The notes: a model not told the origin generated them from the letters alone. A stretch of 64,000 nucleotides of DNA from CBDHEY01 sp965262305 (GCA_965262305.1 CBDHEY010000002.1:1426001-1490000); one strand, 5' to 3'; positions 38,665 to 46,158 are shown, counted from the stretch's first letter. Translations and numbers: made by a program.

Positions 38665-39236
38665 TTGGCTAAGCACCCATTTTTAAACCCCGCAAATCAG
38701 ATAACACTGGTGCGCGTGCTCATCATACCTTTATTGGTGTTGGTTTTTTATTCTGATTGGGAATACCGCCACATAGCTTCGGGACTCTTGTTTTTGTTAG
38801 CTGGTATTAGTGATGCGCTTGATGGGTATGTGGCGCGTAGATATGAGCTATCTACTCCATTCGGGGCGTTTCTCGATCCAGTCGCAGACAAATTAATGGT
38901 AGCAGTAGCCTTAGCACTATTAATAGAAGCACATAGCCACATTTTATTTACGCTTCCCGCTACCGTGATTATATGCCGTGAGATTGTTATTTCAGCGCTA
39001 CGTGAATGGATGGCGGAACTTGGAAAACGTAAACATGTAGCCGTTTCCACCATGGCAAATATAAAACCGCGTTGCAGATTTCAGCCATTGTCGTGCTTTT
39101 AAGCGCTCCTAAAGAATCGAGCCCACTATTTAATACTATCGGCTATATCGCCCTTTATATGGCTGCTTTGCTAACAATTTGGTCAATGTTTGTATACTTA
39201 AAAGCGGCTTGGCCGAGTTTAATTGGTAAAGAGTAA
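38665..39236 (+). pseudogene. pgsA: CDP-diacylglycerol-glycerol-3-phosphate phosphatidyltransferase PgsA, frameshifted
   Basis: TTG start. The first 130 or so residues match PgsA, including the CDP-alcohol phosphotransferase signature DALDGYVARRYELSTPFG and DPVADK. After MANIK the frame ends in an unrelated tail (stop at 39102), while the +1 frame continues with TALQISAIVVLL and LTIWSMFVYLKAAW to a stop at 39234-39236. Adding one A to the AAAA run at 39063-39066 restores a normal length protein of about 190 residues. PgsA makes phosphatidylglycerophosphate and is normally essential, so a sequencing error is a strong possibility. Confidence 0.88.
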
Positions 39237-39254
39237 GAATCTATAAATTGCTCT

Positions 39255-39282
39255 TTGATTTCTGATGCAATGCCATTATAAT
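39255..39282 (+). promoter_or_regulatory. Likely sigma-70 promoter of the tRNA operon
   Basis: TTGATT (39255-39260), 16-base spacer, TATAAT (39277-39282), followed at once by a G+C-rich discriminator (CCGCCCCTCGCGCG). This combination is characteristic of stringently controlled stable RNA promoters and it lies upstream of tRNA-Cys and tRNA-Leu. Confidence 0.65.
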
Positions 39283-39531
39283 TCCGCCCCTCGCGCGAAG
39301 AGGCGAACTAAAATTGGCCAACTAAGTGCGAATCAGCGAGCGAATATTATATTTCTTGTAGCTAAGGTGTGATAGCGAAGCACTTAGGTACTAAGGGTTT
39401 TGTAAAGAGCGCACTGATCGATTGCTAAGCAATCAACAACGAGCTGCCTGGCAGCGAAGCCCGCAGGAGCAAAATGCTAGATAAAGGTATTTTGATTCAT
39501 TGCAAATCCTTCGCTAAGGCTGATGATTGAA
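39283..39531 (+). other. Non-coding transcribed stretch where tRNA-Gly would be expected
   Basis: No gene and no complete tRNA is visible. In the usual order (pgsA-tRNA-Gly-tRNA-Cys-tRNA-Leu) a tRNA-Gly would sit here. Instead there are fragments like GATAGCGAAGC and ATTGCAAATCC that recall tRNA-Cys, and the string TTTTGTAAAGAGCGCACTG occurs both here (about 39399) and near 39553. Confidence 0.4.
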
Positions 39532-39600
39532 CAGCGCGATAGCAAAGCCTTGAGTTTTGTAAAGAGCGCACTGGATTCCAAATCCAGAGAAAAGACACAC
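39532..39600 (+). pseudogene. Truncated tRNA-Cys-like copy
   Basis: It begins GCGCGATAGCAAAGC, identical to the 5' part of the intact tRNA-Cys that follows, and later holds CACTGGATTCCAAATCCAG, a perfect 5-bp anticodon-like stem with a 7-base loop. The loop now carries CCA rather than GCA. No T arm or acceptor end is present, so it should not make a working tRNA. Confidence 0.5.
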
Positions 39601-39674
39601 GGCGCGATAGCAAAGCGGTTATGCACTGGATTGCAAATCCACGTAGCCCGGTTCGACTCCGGGTCGCGCCTCCA
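39601..39674 (+). tRNA. tRNA-Cys (GCA)
   Basis: 74 bases including encoded CCA. Acceptor GGCGCGA pairs with TCGCGCC; the anticodon loop is TTGCAAA (GCA); the T loop is GGTTCGACTCC. Close to the E. coli cysT sequence and in the expected place after pgsA. Confidence 0.95.
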
Positions 39675-39710
39675 CTTTCGCGAGAGTTGCGATGCGCAGG
39701 AAAGCGACGA

Positions 39711-39986
39711 GTTAGTCGAGTTTGAAGAACTCATAAAAAACTTCGAGTAGGCAACACAGGAGCACCAATGGTCGAGTTCGAAGAACTCTAAAAATCTTAA
39801 ATCCCTGCTTTAAAAACAAATACCTTCCGATATGCCCGGGTGGTGCGACTGCATGGAAGTAGGAGTTAGAGCAACGCAGGAGCAGTTGCCGAGAATTGGT
39901 CGAGTTCGAAGAACTCGTAAAAATCTTCAAGAAGGGCACCAATCCCTGCTTTAAAAACATACCTCTCGATATGCCCGGGTGGTGGA
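39711..39986 (+). repeat. Tandem duplicated unit with GAGTTC/GAACTC hairpins and a truncated tRNA-Leu 5' end
   Basis: Two related units (about 39769-39847 and 39897-39986) share GGTCGAGTTCGAAGAACTC, ATCCCTGCTTTAAAAACA and CGATATGCCCGGGTGGTG; the first ends in a broken tRNA-Leu start (39834), the second runs into the true tRNA-Leu. The 15-base hairpin GAGTTCGAAGAACTC occurs at 39774-39788 and 39902-39916, with a one-base variant at 39718-39732. Confidence 0.75.
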
Positions 39987-40060
39987 ATTGGTAGACACAG
40001 GGGACTTAAAATCCCCCGACCTAAACAGTCGTGCCGGTTCAAGTCCGGCCCCGGGCACCA
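39973..40060 (+). tRNA. tRNA-Leu (TAA)
   Basis: 88 bases including encoded CCA. Acceptor GCCCGGG pairs with CCCGGGC; anticodon stem-loop around ACTTAAAAT gives UAA; a long variable arm (CGACCTAAACAGTCG) and T loop GGTTCAAGTCC follow, as expected for a class II tRNA. Core gene order stops here; accessory genes begin to the right. Confidence 0.95.
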
Positions 40061-40509
40061 TTTATTTCTTTTTAATCAATGACTTACGTGATTTTATTCG
40101 CACATTTTTCGTAAGAATTATACTCTGTGTCGTAAGTGAATCGACGCTCGCATTGTAGGGGGTAAGGGCTATTCTGTGCAAATCTGTGAGACATAACTGA
40201 AAGCTTGAGGCGGAAATGTCGTCTTACACTACGGCTTTAAAACGCGTATTCGCGTTTCATCGTACACGCCTTCACCGACTGGTTTGTCAGGAATGATACG
40301 TATAATACAGGAGGAGGGTGTGCGTTCTTTCTTTTCCTTTTAGCAGTAAGAATCAATTTCCCGCCAATACAACTCAATTAGGGTCTTATCTCAAATAATA
40401 GTGAGTGTTTAATGTGATGTAGATCGATAAAATCATGGGATATGACGGGTGATTGGGGCTAGCAGGCGTGGCATAATCTTTCGTAAAACTCTACCACAAG
40501 GAAAACGTA
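40061..40509 (+). other. Gene-free stretch after tRNA-Leu
   Basis: No convincing coding frame. It holds a perfect hairpin AAACGCG-TATT-CGCGTTT (40241-40258) and a TATAAT at about 40289. The next gene starts after AAGGA at 40499. I found no second copy of the tRNA-Leu 3' end in the window, so an attachment site is not demonstrated. Confidence 0.4.
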
Positions 40510-41133
40510 ATGAGACTTCCCCCACATGAACTTCCCACAGAAAAACCGTATGCATTCAAAAGTCGAACGGAAAAAGTTATTGATAAGTTCGTAAAAATCG
40601 AAAAGCCTACACAAGCTGATCTCAACAGTGTCATCGTGCAAGGACAGATTGAGGAAGGTATTTTGAAGATGCTTGGCTATATCGCTGATGGTTACGGCAA
40701 AAGTCAGAATTCTCTAGAAAGTGAAGTGCATAATTCTGAGCTGCTAGGTCAAAATATGGAAGCGGCAGGAGACAAGCGTCCAGGTAAAACCGATGAGTGG
40801 GATGCTCATGCTATCGTATCCGGTGGTCACCCACGCGCGGCTGCATTGAGGGGTATTTTGGCATGGCTGAAAATTCGTATCGATGATCCTGATAATGGCT
40901 GCTGGCTACCCCATAACACTGCTGCAAAAATAAAGACCGGAAGCCCTGCCGTTCCTCATAGTCGTATTCACAGAAAACATTACTATATGTGGATGGATTC
41001 CTATATAAATTTGACTCATACAAAAACACAGAGCCATTGTCGCTTCCAGCTTGATGCCATTCGAGCGAAATTGCTAAACATGGCGAATCTTCCTGACTGG
41101 ATAATGTTACCTGCAGGTGCTGAACTTTCATGA
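40510..41133 (+). CDS. AHH-family nuclease (polymorphic toxin-like), stand-alone
   Basis: 207 residues. Residues about 97-165 match the AHH branch of the HNH/endonuclease VII fold: DAHAIVSGGHPRAA, ILAWLKIRIDDPDNGCWLP and PHSRIHRKHYY. The signature A-H-H reads A-H-A here. Such domains are usually C-terminal toxin tips of secreted polymorphic toxins; this one has no signal peptide or delivery domain, with stop codons shortly upstream in frame. It overlaps the following immunity-like gene as ATGA, so the pair is translated together. Either a toxin detached from its carrier or an intracellular effector. Confidence 0.7.
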   Translation: MRLPPHELPTEKPYAFKSRTEKVIDKFVKIEKPTQADLNSVIVQGQIEEGILKMLGYIADGYGKSQNSLESEVHNSELLGQNMEAAGDKRPGKTDEWDAHAIVSGGHPRAAALRGILAWLKIRIDDPDNGCWLPHNTAAKIKTGSPAVPHSRIHRKHYYMWMDSYINLTHTKTQSHCRFQLDAIRAKLLNMANLPDWIMLPAGAELS

Positions 41134-41708
41134 TATATAGAATCCATTCACTCGATAATCAATTTATGCAGTTTAATGTCTCGGGCGAAGCTGCCAGAGA
41201 AGCATTAGGGGAAGATACGATGTTTCACTTTGATCATCGTCCCGTCCCTTATAAGGATGGCTGGAGTTCGTGTGAGATAACTTTTTATGCTGATGGTAAT
41301 GCCAGCACAATTCCCGACTTGTCGATGATTCGAGGGAAATTATATCTGAGCAAGCGTGCCTATGACACGCTTGAGCTGGCCCTAAGTCCGCATGGTGAAT
41401 TCCTGCCTGTTAGCCATGAAACGGGAGAAGGCTATATATACAACTGTTTGGAAGTTGCGGAGAAGTATGACGCTGTAAATGATGATCAGAGTCTTCACAA
41501 GCCGTTGGACGGTAGTTATGCAATTACTTTCTTCGAGGAAAAGCTCAAAAACATTAATATGTTCAAGGCGGAGATAGATTTTAACGGTCTTTTTTGCAAT
41601 GAGATCGTTAAAAATCTTGTCGAGGACAAAGGACTCACAGGAATTCAATTCGTAGAGGATGTAGGACATCCTTTTCCACCCGAAGCGAATATGAAGCAGG
41701 AACATTAA
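41130..41708 (+). CDS. Imm11-type immunity protein (MXAN_0049-like)
   Basis: 192 residues. The central block KLYLSKRAYDTLELALSPHGEFLPV is the hallmark of the Imm11/DUF1629 family (surface residue, then L...L...GE.LPV), a partner of AHH-type nucleases in polymorphic toxin loci. It presumably binds and blocks the nuclease encoded just upstream. A truncated relative and a second full relative lie downstream. Confidence 0.7.
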   Translation: MIYRIHSLDNQFMQFNVSGEAAREALGEDTMFHFDHRPVPYKDGWSSCEITFYADGNASTIPDLSMIRGKLYLSKRAYDTLELALSPHGEFLPVSHETGEGYIYNCLEVAEKYDAVNDDQSLHKPLDGSYAITFFEEKLKNINMFKAEIDFNGLFCNEIVKNLVEDKGLTGIQFVEDVGHPFPPEANMKQEH

Positions 41709-41842
41709 TTCTACGATTAACTTTCATTCGTAACGTGAGAGATTGTTATCCGATTTAATTTGCTTTTACGGTCACTAGCCTAAAAAATGTGATCTCGCTA
41801 TCTTGTACTCTAAAGAACCGAAAATAATGTATTTTACGATGC

Positions 41843-42097
41843 GAGGAGAGTAAATGGATTGATGCTTCACTTGTGTTATCGCCAAAAGCATATCGATTGT
41901 TAAAAGAGCTATTGGAACCGTTTGGTGAATTTTTACCGGTAACAATTGATGATGAACGTTATTTCACTTTTAATTGTTTAACATTCGTTGATGCAGATGA
42001 ATCCCAATCAGAAAAGCAGCTTTACGAAGGGGAAGAAGTCGGCATTAAATCACTTGTATTTGGTTTCGATCCAACAAAGGTACAAAATGCGACATAG
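41843..42097 (+). pseudogene. Truncated Imm11-type immunity gene
   Basis: Only the middle of an Imm11 protein remains: SLVLSPKAYRLLKELLEPFGEFLPV, a clear match to the 41130 gene. No start codon with a ribosome site precedes it, and its last 11 or so codons lie inside the left terminal repeat of the element at 42065. The gene has thus lost its 5' end and been cut by an insertion. Confidence 0.7.
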
Positions 42098-42347
42098 GAC
42101 TTGTATCAAATCGTTAGCACGAGGGAAGTTTAAGTCTTTTTTGCAATTTCTGTTTCGTTAGCTTTTTAGGCTACTAATTTCGGGGGAAGAATTCCAAGAC
42201 TATCTTTCAGCTTTTCATCCGAAAAATCGTATTCTCCAAGCATGTTAATGTGTGCCCATGACATAGGGAAACCAGCAGACAAACTATTATGCGTGTCAGA
42301 AATCATCAATAGTCCTATGTCGCATTTTGTACCTTTGTTGGATCGAA
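42065..42347. mobile_element. Short Tn3-like transposon remnant with 37-bp inverted ends
   Basis: 42065-42101 and 42311-42347 are perfect inverted copies of each other (37 bases, starting TTCGATCCAACAAAGG). The interior on the minus strand reads ISDTHNSLSAGFPM, SWAHINMLGEY and LGILPPKLVA before a stop, resembling the end of Tn3-family transposases (SP..WEHINL.G.Y). The 283-bp total length means only the extreme transposase end is left, so it cannot move by itself. No target duplication was found. Confidence 0.6.
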
Positions 42348-42522
42348 CCCGAGATGGGTAGGTCGCATGTTGCGTCCGGCAAGAAATAAAGCGGGTATGA
42401 TAAATCGTTTAAACGATTTACGTTTGAAGCTACAAGCAGGCAAACGTCACACTGATGTCGTAAAACTATTAACCCCTAAAGGTAAAGCTGATTTATTTCC
42501 GGGATTATCCGGTAAGAGGTAA
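42348..42522 (+). pseudogene. C-terminal remnant of a toxin-like protein
   Basis: An open frame reaching the stop at 42520-42522 encodes GRMLRPARNKAGMINRL, then KLQAGKRHTDVVKLLTPK. It has no proper start and emerges from the right end of the Tn3-like remnant. Its position 5 bases before a second Imm11-type gene suggests it is the end of the cognate toxin gene. The family cannot be identified from this fragment alone. Confidence 0.45.
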
Positions 42523-42527
42523 GAAGA

Positions 42528-43094
42528 GTGAGCAACGTTTACAAAATTCAAAGTAATGTACAGCAATATATGATGTTCACACTCGATGACCTCAATATCC
42601 TTGAGATTATGCCAGACTTCCAAATACATGCATTTGGTCAACCATTGCCCTTTAAATGGGTTGCGCCCTCAGCAGAATTCATTACGGCCGATGATGGGAG
42701 TGATATGCGCCCGGATGTCACGCAATGGTCGACCAATGATTTAGTAATGTCGAACGAAGCCTATGAAAAACTCTCTTCTATCCTCACTGCAAAGCTTGTC
42801 GAAATATACCCGCTAGCGGGAGACGGCACGTCCTATTGCTTTGTAAATTCGACAGCAAGAGTAGGAAATGAAGTAATTGATACAGACAAACTTAAAATAT
42901 CCTATTTTGAGGACGGCAGCGTAAATGAAATCGAATCGCTTATATTAAAATCATCAGAGATTGAATCATTGCCACCGCTCTTTACCTTTACTATCGATGA
43001 TGGTGTTGATTTATATTGTACGGATGTATTTGTGAGTGCTATCGAAAAAGAAAATCTAAAAGGGTTGGTATTTGAAGAGGTGGAGCTATCATAG
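42528..43094 (+). CDS. Second Imm11-type immunity protein
   Basis: 188 residues, GTG start after AAGAAGA. TNDLVMSNEAYEKLSSIL followed by a YPL element parallels the Imm11 core block of the 41130 gene, and the C-terminus (TDVFVSAIEKENLKGLVFEEV) matches the family end. It appears intact while its toxin is only a fragment: an orphan immunity gene, as seen in polymorphic toxin arrays. Confidence 0.6.
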   Translation: MSNVYKIQSNVQQYMMFTLDDLNILEIMPDFQIHAFGQPLPFKWVAPSAEFITADDGSDMRPDVTQWSTNDLVMSNEAYEKLSSILTAKLVEIYPLAGDGTSYCFVNSTARVGNEVIDTDKLKISYFEDGSVNEIESLILKSSEIESLPPLFTFTIDDGVDLYCTDVFVSAIEKENLKGLVFEEVELS

Positions 43095-43363
43095 CTCCCG
43101 ACTTATAACGATACAGGAAGAAGCCGGTTCTGGTTGCACTCTAAATCCAACACAGAATCCCACTGAGATGCTTTAAATAAAAATTGTTTAGCAGGGTACA
43201 AAAAATTTGTCCGACCTCTCTACGCGTCTCGCTGCTCGATTTTCCGACCTACTTCACAACAGACTCATTGTTTTGCTAAACATATTACGATGATAACAAT
43301 TTACCCTATAGAAACTATCAGGCTTAGAATTTCCAACAAGGTTGATATCACATTAATTAACTT

Positions 43364-43560
43364 GTGAGGTTTATAACCTCACTCCGCTTGGCTATGCATA
43401 GCATAGGGCTAGAGAGCGTAAGCGAACGTAGGTTAGGAACGATCCGAAGGATCAAATTAAATTCTAATTGCGCAGCAATTTTCGAAAACGACTTACCCAC
43501 ACCTTTTGCTCCGCGTTAGCGTACTGTGGCGCACGCTTCGCAAAGGCATGGATAAGTCGT
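43364..43560. other. Chain of hairpins, candidate replication origin region
   Basis: Five palindromic structures in 200 bases: GTGAGGTT/AACCTCAC (43364-43382), the 12-base palindrome GCTATGCATAGC (43391-43402), GATCC-GAA-GGATC (about 43441-43453), AATTGC-GCA-GCAATT (43466-43480), and a long imperfect hairpin closed by ACGACTTA/TAAGTCGT (43488-43560). There is no coding frame. Position before a RepL-like gene and repeats suggests an origin. Confidence 0.4.
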
Positions 43561-43630
43561 TACATTTAAATTACTTTTTTAAATATATAAGAAGGAAATG
43601 CTTTGCAACTGGCTGAGAGCCTCAACCCCA

Positions 43631-43766
43631 CAGACAGAAACTGTCTGAAAACAGTCAAAATCTGTCTGCAAACAGACAAAAATGTATTGACTTTATGACT
43701 ATTTTCGGACAAACCCTTGTCTAAAGACAGACAAAAATAAGGGTAAATTATGTCGGAAAACAGTCA
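43631..43766 (+). promoter_or_regulatory. Repeated GTCTG-AAA-CAGAC motifs at the RepL-like promoter
   Basis: CAGACAG-AAA-CTGTCTG (43631-43647) is a perfect inverted repeat; further half or full sites follow: GTCTGAAAACAGTC, GTCTGCAAACAGAC, GTCTAAAGACAGAC, and GTCGGAAAACAGTC across the start codon at 43750. A TTGACT lies at 43688. They look like iterons or operators for the protein encoded just downstream. Confidence 0.65.
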
Positions 43767-44328
43767 AATCAGCAGTTTAATTATTGGCGAAAAGCAAGGC
43801 GTTTCTATCTATAAAGAAAATCCCAGCGTGCCAAATGCCGTTACTACTAATAAAAAAAGAAGAGTTCAAGTCGGAAGCGACCAGCGCGGGTTCATTCTCG
43901 ATCACAATACAGGTGAAATCTCTGTTGGTGGTGCGGCTTTCTATGAATTTGAAGAAGTCGATGACACAAAATTTGTTAAGCTGTTTCTCGCAGGAGTTAA
44001 ACAATTTTCTGGGTTAAGCAAATCCGCTCTAGAGCTTTTTGAAGTTGTCTATAAGCAGCTTCAAAACAAACACGGAGAAGACAAAATTATTCTGAGTTTA
44101 TTGATTGCCAGTGATGAAATTTCAGGGATGAACGAACGGAAATACCATCGAGCTTTACGCGAGCTTTTGGAAAAGGAAATACTTTTTCGTAGTCCAGCAG
44201 ATAGCATTTTCTTTGTGAATATTCGCTTCATGTTTAATGGCGATAGATTAGCTTTTGTTAAAGGTTATCAGCGAAAAGGAACGGCTCGTCAACAAGAATT
44301 GCAATTTGTCGGTGAAGAATCTGAATAA
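43750..44328 (+). CDS. RepL-like plasmid replication/regulatory protein
   Basis: 192 residues. The segment FVKLFLAGVKQFSGLSKSAL and the later YHRALRELLEKEIL..., FFVNIRFMFNGDRLAFVKGY follow the winged-helix layout of RepL-type replication initiators. The promoter and start codon are loaded with repeats, as expected of an initiator that binds iterons. I place it as the replication protein of a plasmid-like module, adjacent to par genes. A transcriptional regulator with the same fold is the alternative. Confidence 0.5.
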   Translation: MSENSQISSLIIGEKQGVSIYKENPSVPNAVTTNKKRRVQVGSDQRGFILDHNTGEISVGGAAFYEFEEVDDTKFVKLFLAGVKQFSGLSKSALELFEVVYKQLQNKHGEDKIILSLLIASDEISGMNERKYHRALRELLEKEILFRSPADSIFFVNIRFMFNGDRLAFVKGYQRKGTARQQELQFVGEESE

Positions 44329-44351
44329 TAACGCATTATAGAAAACGTTAA

Positions 44352-44591
44352 TTAACGCTTTCGTTCAATATAGTTATTTATAGCATCAATCATAACCTGA
44401 ACAGCAGTAGAATCATTATCAAGAGCGAACTGCCTTACTTTCTTCCTGAACTCGGCAGGCACACGAAAATTAAAGGCAACCAAATCGCCATCCATATTCT
44501 TTGTAAGATTATCGCTAGGCTCATTAACGGGCGGTGGCGTTCCTTTCCCTGAAGTCTTTTTTGGAGGGGGCGGTATATTTACATTGGTCAA
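44352..44591 (-). CDS. ParG-like ribbon-helix-helix partition protein
   Basis: 79 residues: a Pro-rich, disordered N-terminal 35, then a ribbon-helix-helix core (VAFNFRVPAEFRKKVRQFA, about 38-56) in the size and layout of ParG. ParG binds centromere repeats and stimulates ParF. It follows the ParA-type gene by 11 bases on the same strand; repeats of TAACG/CGTTA flank both genes. Confidence 0.65.
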   Translation of the reverse strand: MTNVNIPPPPKKTSGKGTPPPVNEPSDNLTKNMDGDLVAFNFRVPAEFRKKVRQFALDNDSTAVQVMIDAINNYIERKR

Positions 44592-44602
44592 CGTTCAGTC
44601 CT

Positions 44603-45241
44603 TTACGATATGTTTTTTGAATGATTTACTATTTCTTGAGTTACTAACGCAGCTTTTTTGTTGAGAGATGCAAACGAAGTTTCAGAGATCGACCTTCCAG
44701 AATCGTGCGCTCGACGATAGGCAACTCTTTCCGAAAGTGATGCTTCAACTGAAATATAACCAGCCATTGAAATATAACTTCTTGCCTCTTCAATTTCAGG
44801 CAGCGAATCACCAACGCGACAAAATACCACGATAATCCGCTCACGTTGAATGCCATTTTTGACCAACTCATGCGCGAGCCTAACAGTGGGTTCTAAGTCG
44901 TCAGCGGATATTCCTGTGGGAAGGATGAGCAGATCGGAGTGTTTTGCTATAGCTAAAGTTGCTTTACTGGCAGCAGGTGCTCCGTCAAAAATAAGCAAGT
45001 GAAAATCTCCATTGTTATAATCTGAAACTGCATCAGAAACGCTTCGATATTGTTCAGTTTTAACGACAGGTTCAATTTGACTGTCATTTCTCAGCATATT
45101 CCATCGAGTAGATGTGCCTTGATTTGAATCCATATCAGCAATTTTTACCTTCCAGCTATTGGCAGAGTATTCTCGTGCTATCAATCTAGTTAGAGTGCTT
45201 TTTCCAACGCCTCCCTTTTGGGACACAACTCCGATTATCAT
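44603..45241 (-). CDS. ParA/ParF-type partition ATPase
   Basis: 212 residues from the ATG at 45241, which follows GAGGT; a further in-frame ATG at 45253 is less likely. Deviant Walker A QKGGVGKST (about 8-16) and the Walker B-like LLIFDGAPAA are typical of small ParF-type ATPases. With the RHH protein it should segregate the plasmid-like element. Confidence 0.85.
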   Translation of the reverse strand: MIIGVVSQKGGVGKSTLTRLIAREYSANSWKVKIADMDSNQGTSTRWNMLRNDSQIEPVVKTEQYRSVSDAVSDYNNGDFHLLIFDGAPAASKATLAIAKHSDLLILPTGISADDLEPTVRLAHELVKNGIQRERIIVVFCRVGDSLPEIEEARSYISMAGYISVEASLSERVAYRRAHDSGRSISETSFASLNKKAALVTQEIVNHSKNIS

Positions 45242-45258
45242 TTTACCTCTCAATAAAG

Positions 45259-45403
45259 AATGCGTTATATCTTCATTGAGTTAAATAACGATTGCGTTAA
45301 AAATAAACATTTAAATCTAAACCGCTATCCTCAATTCCGACTATTCACTTTTAAGTGTCAAATTTACTACAGGAATGAAGCTTTAATTAACGCTTGCGTT
45401 ATT
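45259..45403. promoter_or_regulatory. Putative par centromere/operator repeats
   Basis: Inverted TAACG/CGTTA sites: AATGCGTTATA (about 45259-45269), TAACGATTGCGTTA (45286-45299), TTAACGCTTGCGTTA (about 45387-45401). Similar sites sit after the operon (about 44325-44360). They lie upstream of parA, where ParG-like proteins bind for both segregation and repression. Confidence 0.6.
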
Positions 45404-45426
45404 TGGGCTACTAATCAAGATGAGCA

Positions 45427-45540
45427 GACCGTACTGCATTTAAGGTATACCTAAAACGTACTAGCCATTTCCCAGTACACTTTAATAAAAAAGTGATGTA
45501 TACCGTACTGATAAAAGGAAACCACTTAAACGGTACTGTC
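45427..45540. promoter_or_regulatory. Putative resolution (res) site upstream of the serine recombinase
   Basis: Repeated CGTACT/AGTACG half sites (near 45431, 45458, 45474, 45514, 45531) surround a perfect AGGTATACCT palindrome (45443-45452). Serine resolvases bind several such sub-sites directly before their own gene. This is positional and pattern evidence only. Confidence 0.5.
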
Positions 45541-46158
45541 ATGCGAATTTATGGATATCTTCGGGCATCGACGAATGAACAAGATGCTAACCGAGCAAAA
45601 ACGCAATTGGAAAAATTTGCGCATGAGTTAGGGCATAACGTGAGTGCTTGGTTTATTGAAAATGAATCAGGAGCAAAACTCGATAGGCCAGAATTATTTA
45701 GACTGCTCGATATTGCAGAGGAGGGCGATGTGCTATTAGTCGAGCAAGTCGATCGCATCAGTCGATTAAATCAAGATGACTGGAATAAATTACGTGCTCT
45801 GATTTCTGGAAAAGGTATTCGACTTGTAGCTCTAGACCTTCCAACTTCTCATCAATTTGTGGTGGCTTCAGATGAGTTTACCAGCCGTATGTTGTCAGCA
45901 ATTAATTCCATGATGTTAGATATGCTCGCGGCTATCGCACGGAAAGATTATGAAGATCGAAGACGCAGGCAAGCGCAAGGCGTCCAGCGAGCAAAAGCAG
46001 CCGGGAAGTACAAAGGGCGACAAACCAATAAAAATCGCCATGCGCAGATAGAAGGATTATTGCTGGCTGGAAAAAGCTACAGCGAGATCGTCGACGCGTT
46101 AGGCTGTTCTCGCGGAACCATTGCAAAAGTGAAGAGTAGAATTGATAGAAGTGCATGA
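45541..46158 (+). CDS. Serine recombinase (resolvase/invertase family)
   Basis: 205 residues from the ATG at 45541. IYGYLRASTNEQDANRA carries the nucleophilic Ser (Ser10), VEQVDRISRL the conserved Arg pair, and a C-terminal helix-turn-helix (YSEIVDALGCSRGTIAKVK) binds DNA. A frame extension to 45493 lacks a ribosome site and would cross the putative res repeats. Size suits a resolvase that separates plasmid dimers or transposition cointegrates, rather than a large integrase. Confidence 0.9.
   Translation: MRIYGYLRASTNEQDANRAKTQLEKFAHELGHNVSAWFIENESGAKLDRPELFRLLDIAEEGDVLLVEQVDRISRLNQDDWNKLRALISGKGIRLVALDLPTSHQFVVASDEFTSRMLSAINSMMLDMLAAIARKDYEDRRRRQAQGVQRAKAAGKYKGRQTNKNRHAQIEGLLLAGKSYSEIVDALGCSRGTIAKVKSRIDRSA

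Noticed and set aside
39283..39531. tRNA-Gly in its expected place
   Set aside because: No acceptor stem, anticodon loop with GCC/TCC or T loop could be put together.
40061..40509. attL of an integrated element at tRNA-Leu
   Set aside because: Plausible by position, but no second copy of the tRNA 3' end was found within the window, so no att pair can be claimed.
43364..43766. CRISPR array
   Set aside because: Repeats are short inverted sites of unequal spacing, without regular direct repeats and unique spacers, and there are no cas genes in the window.
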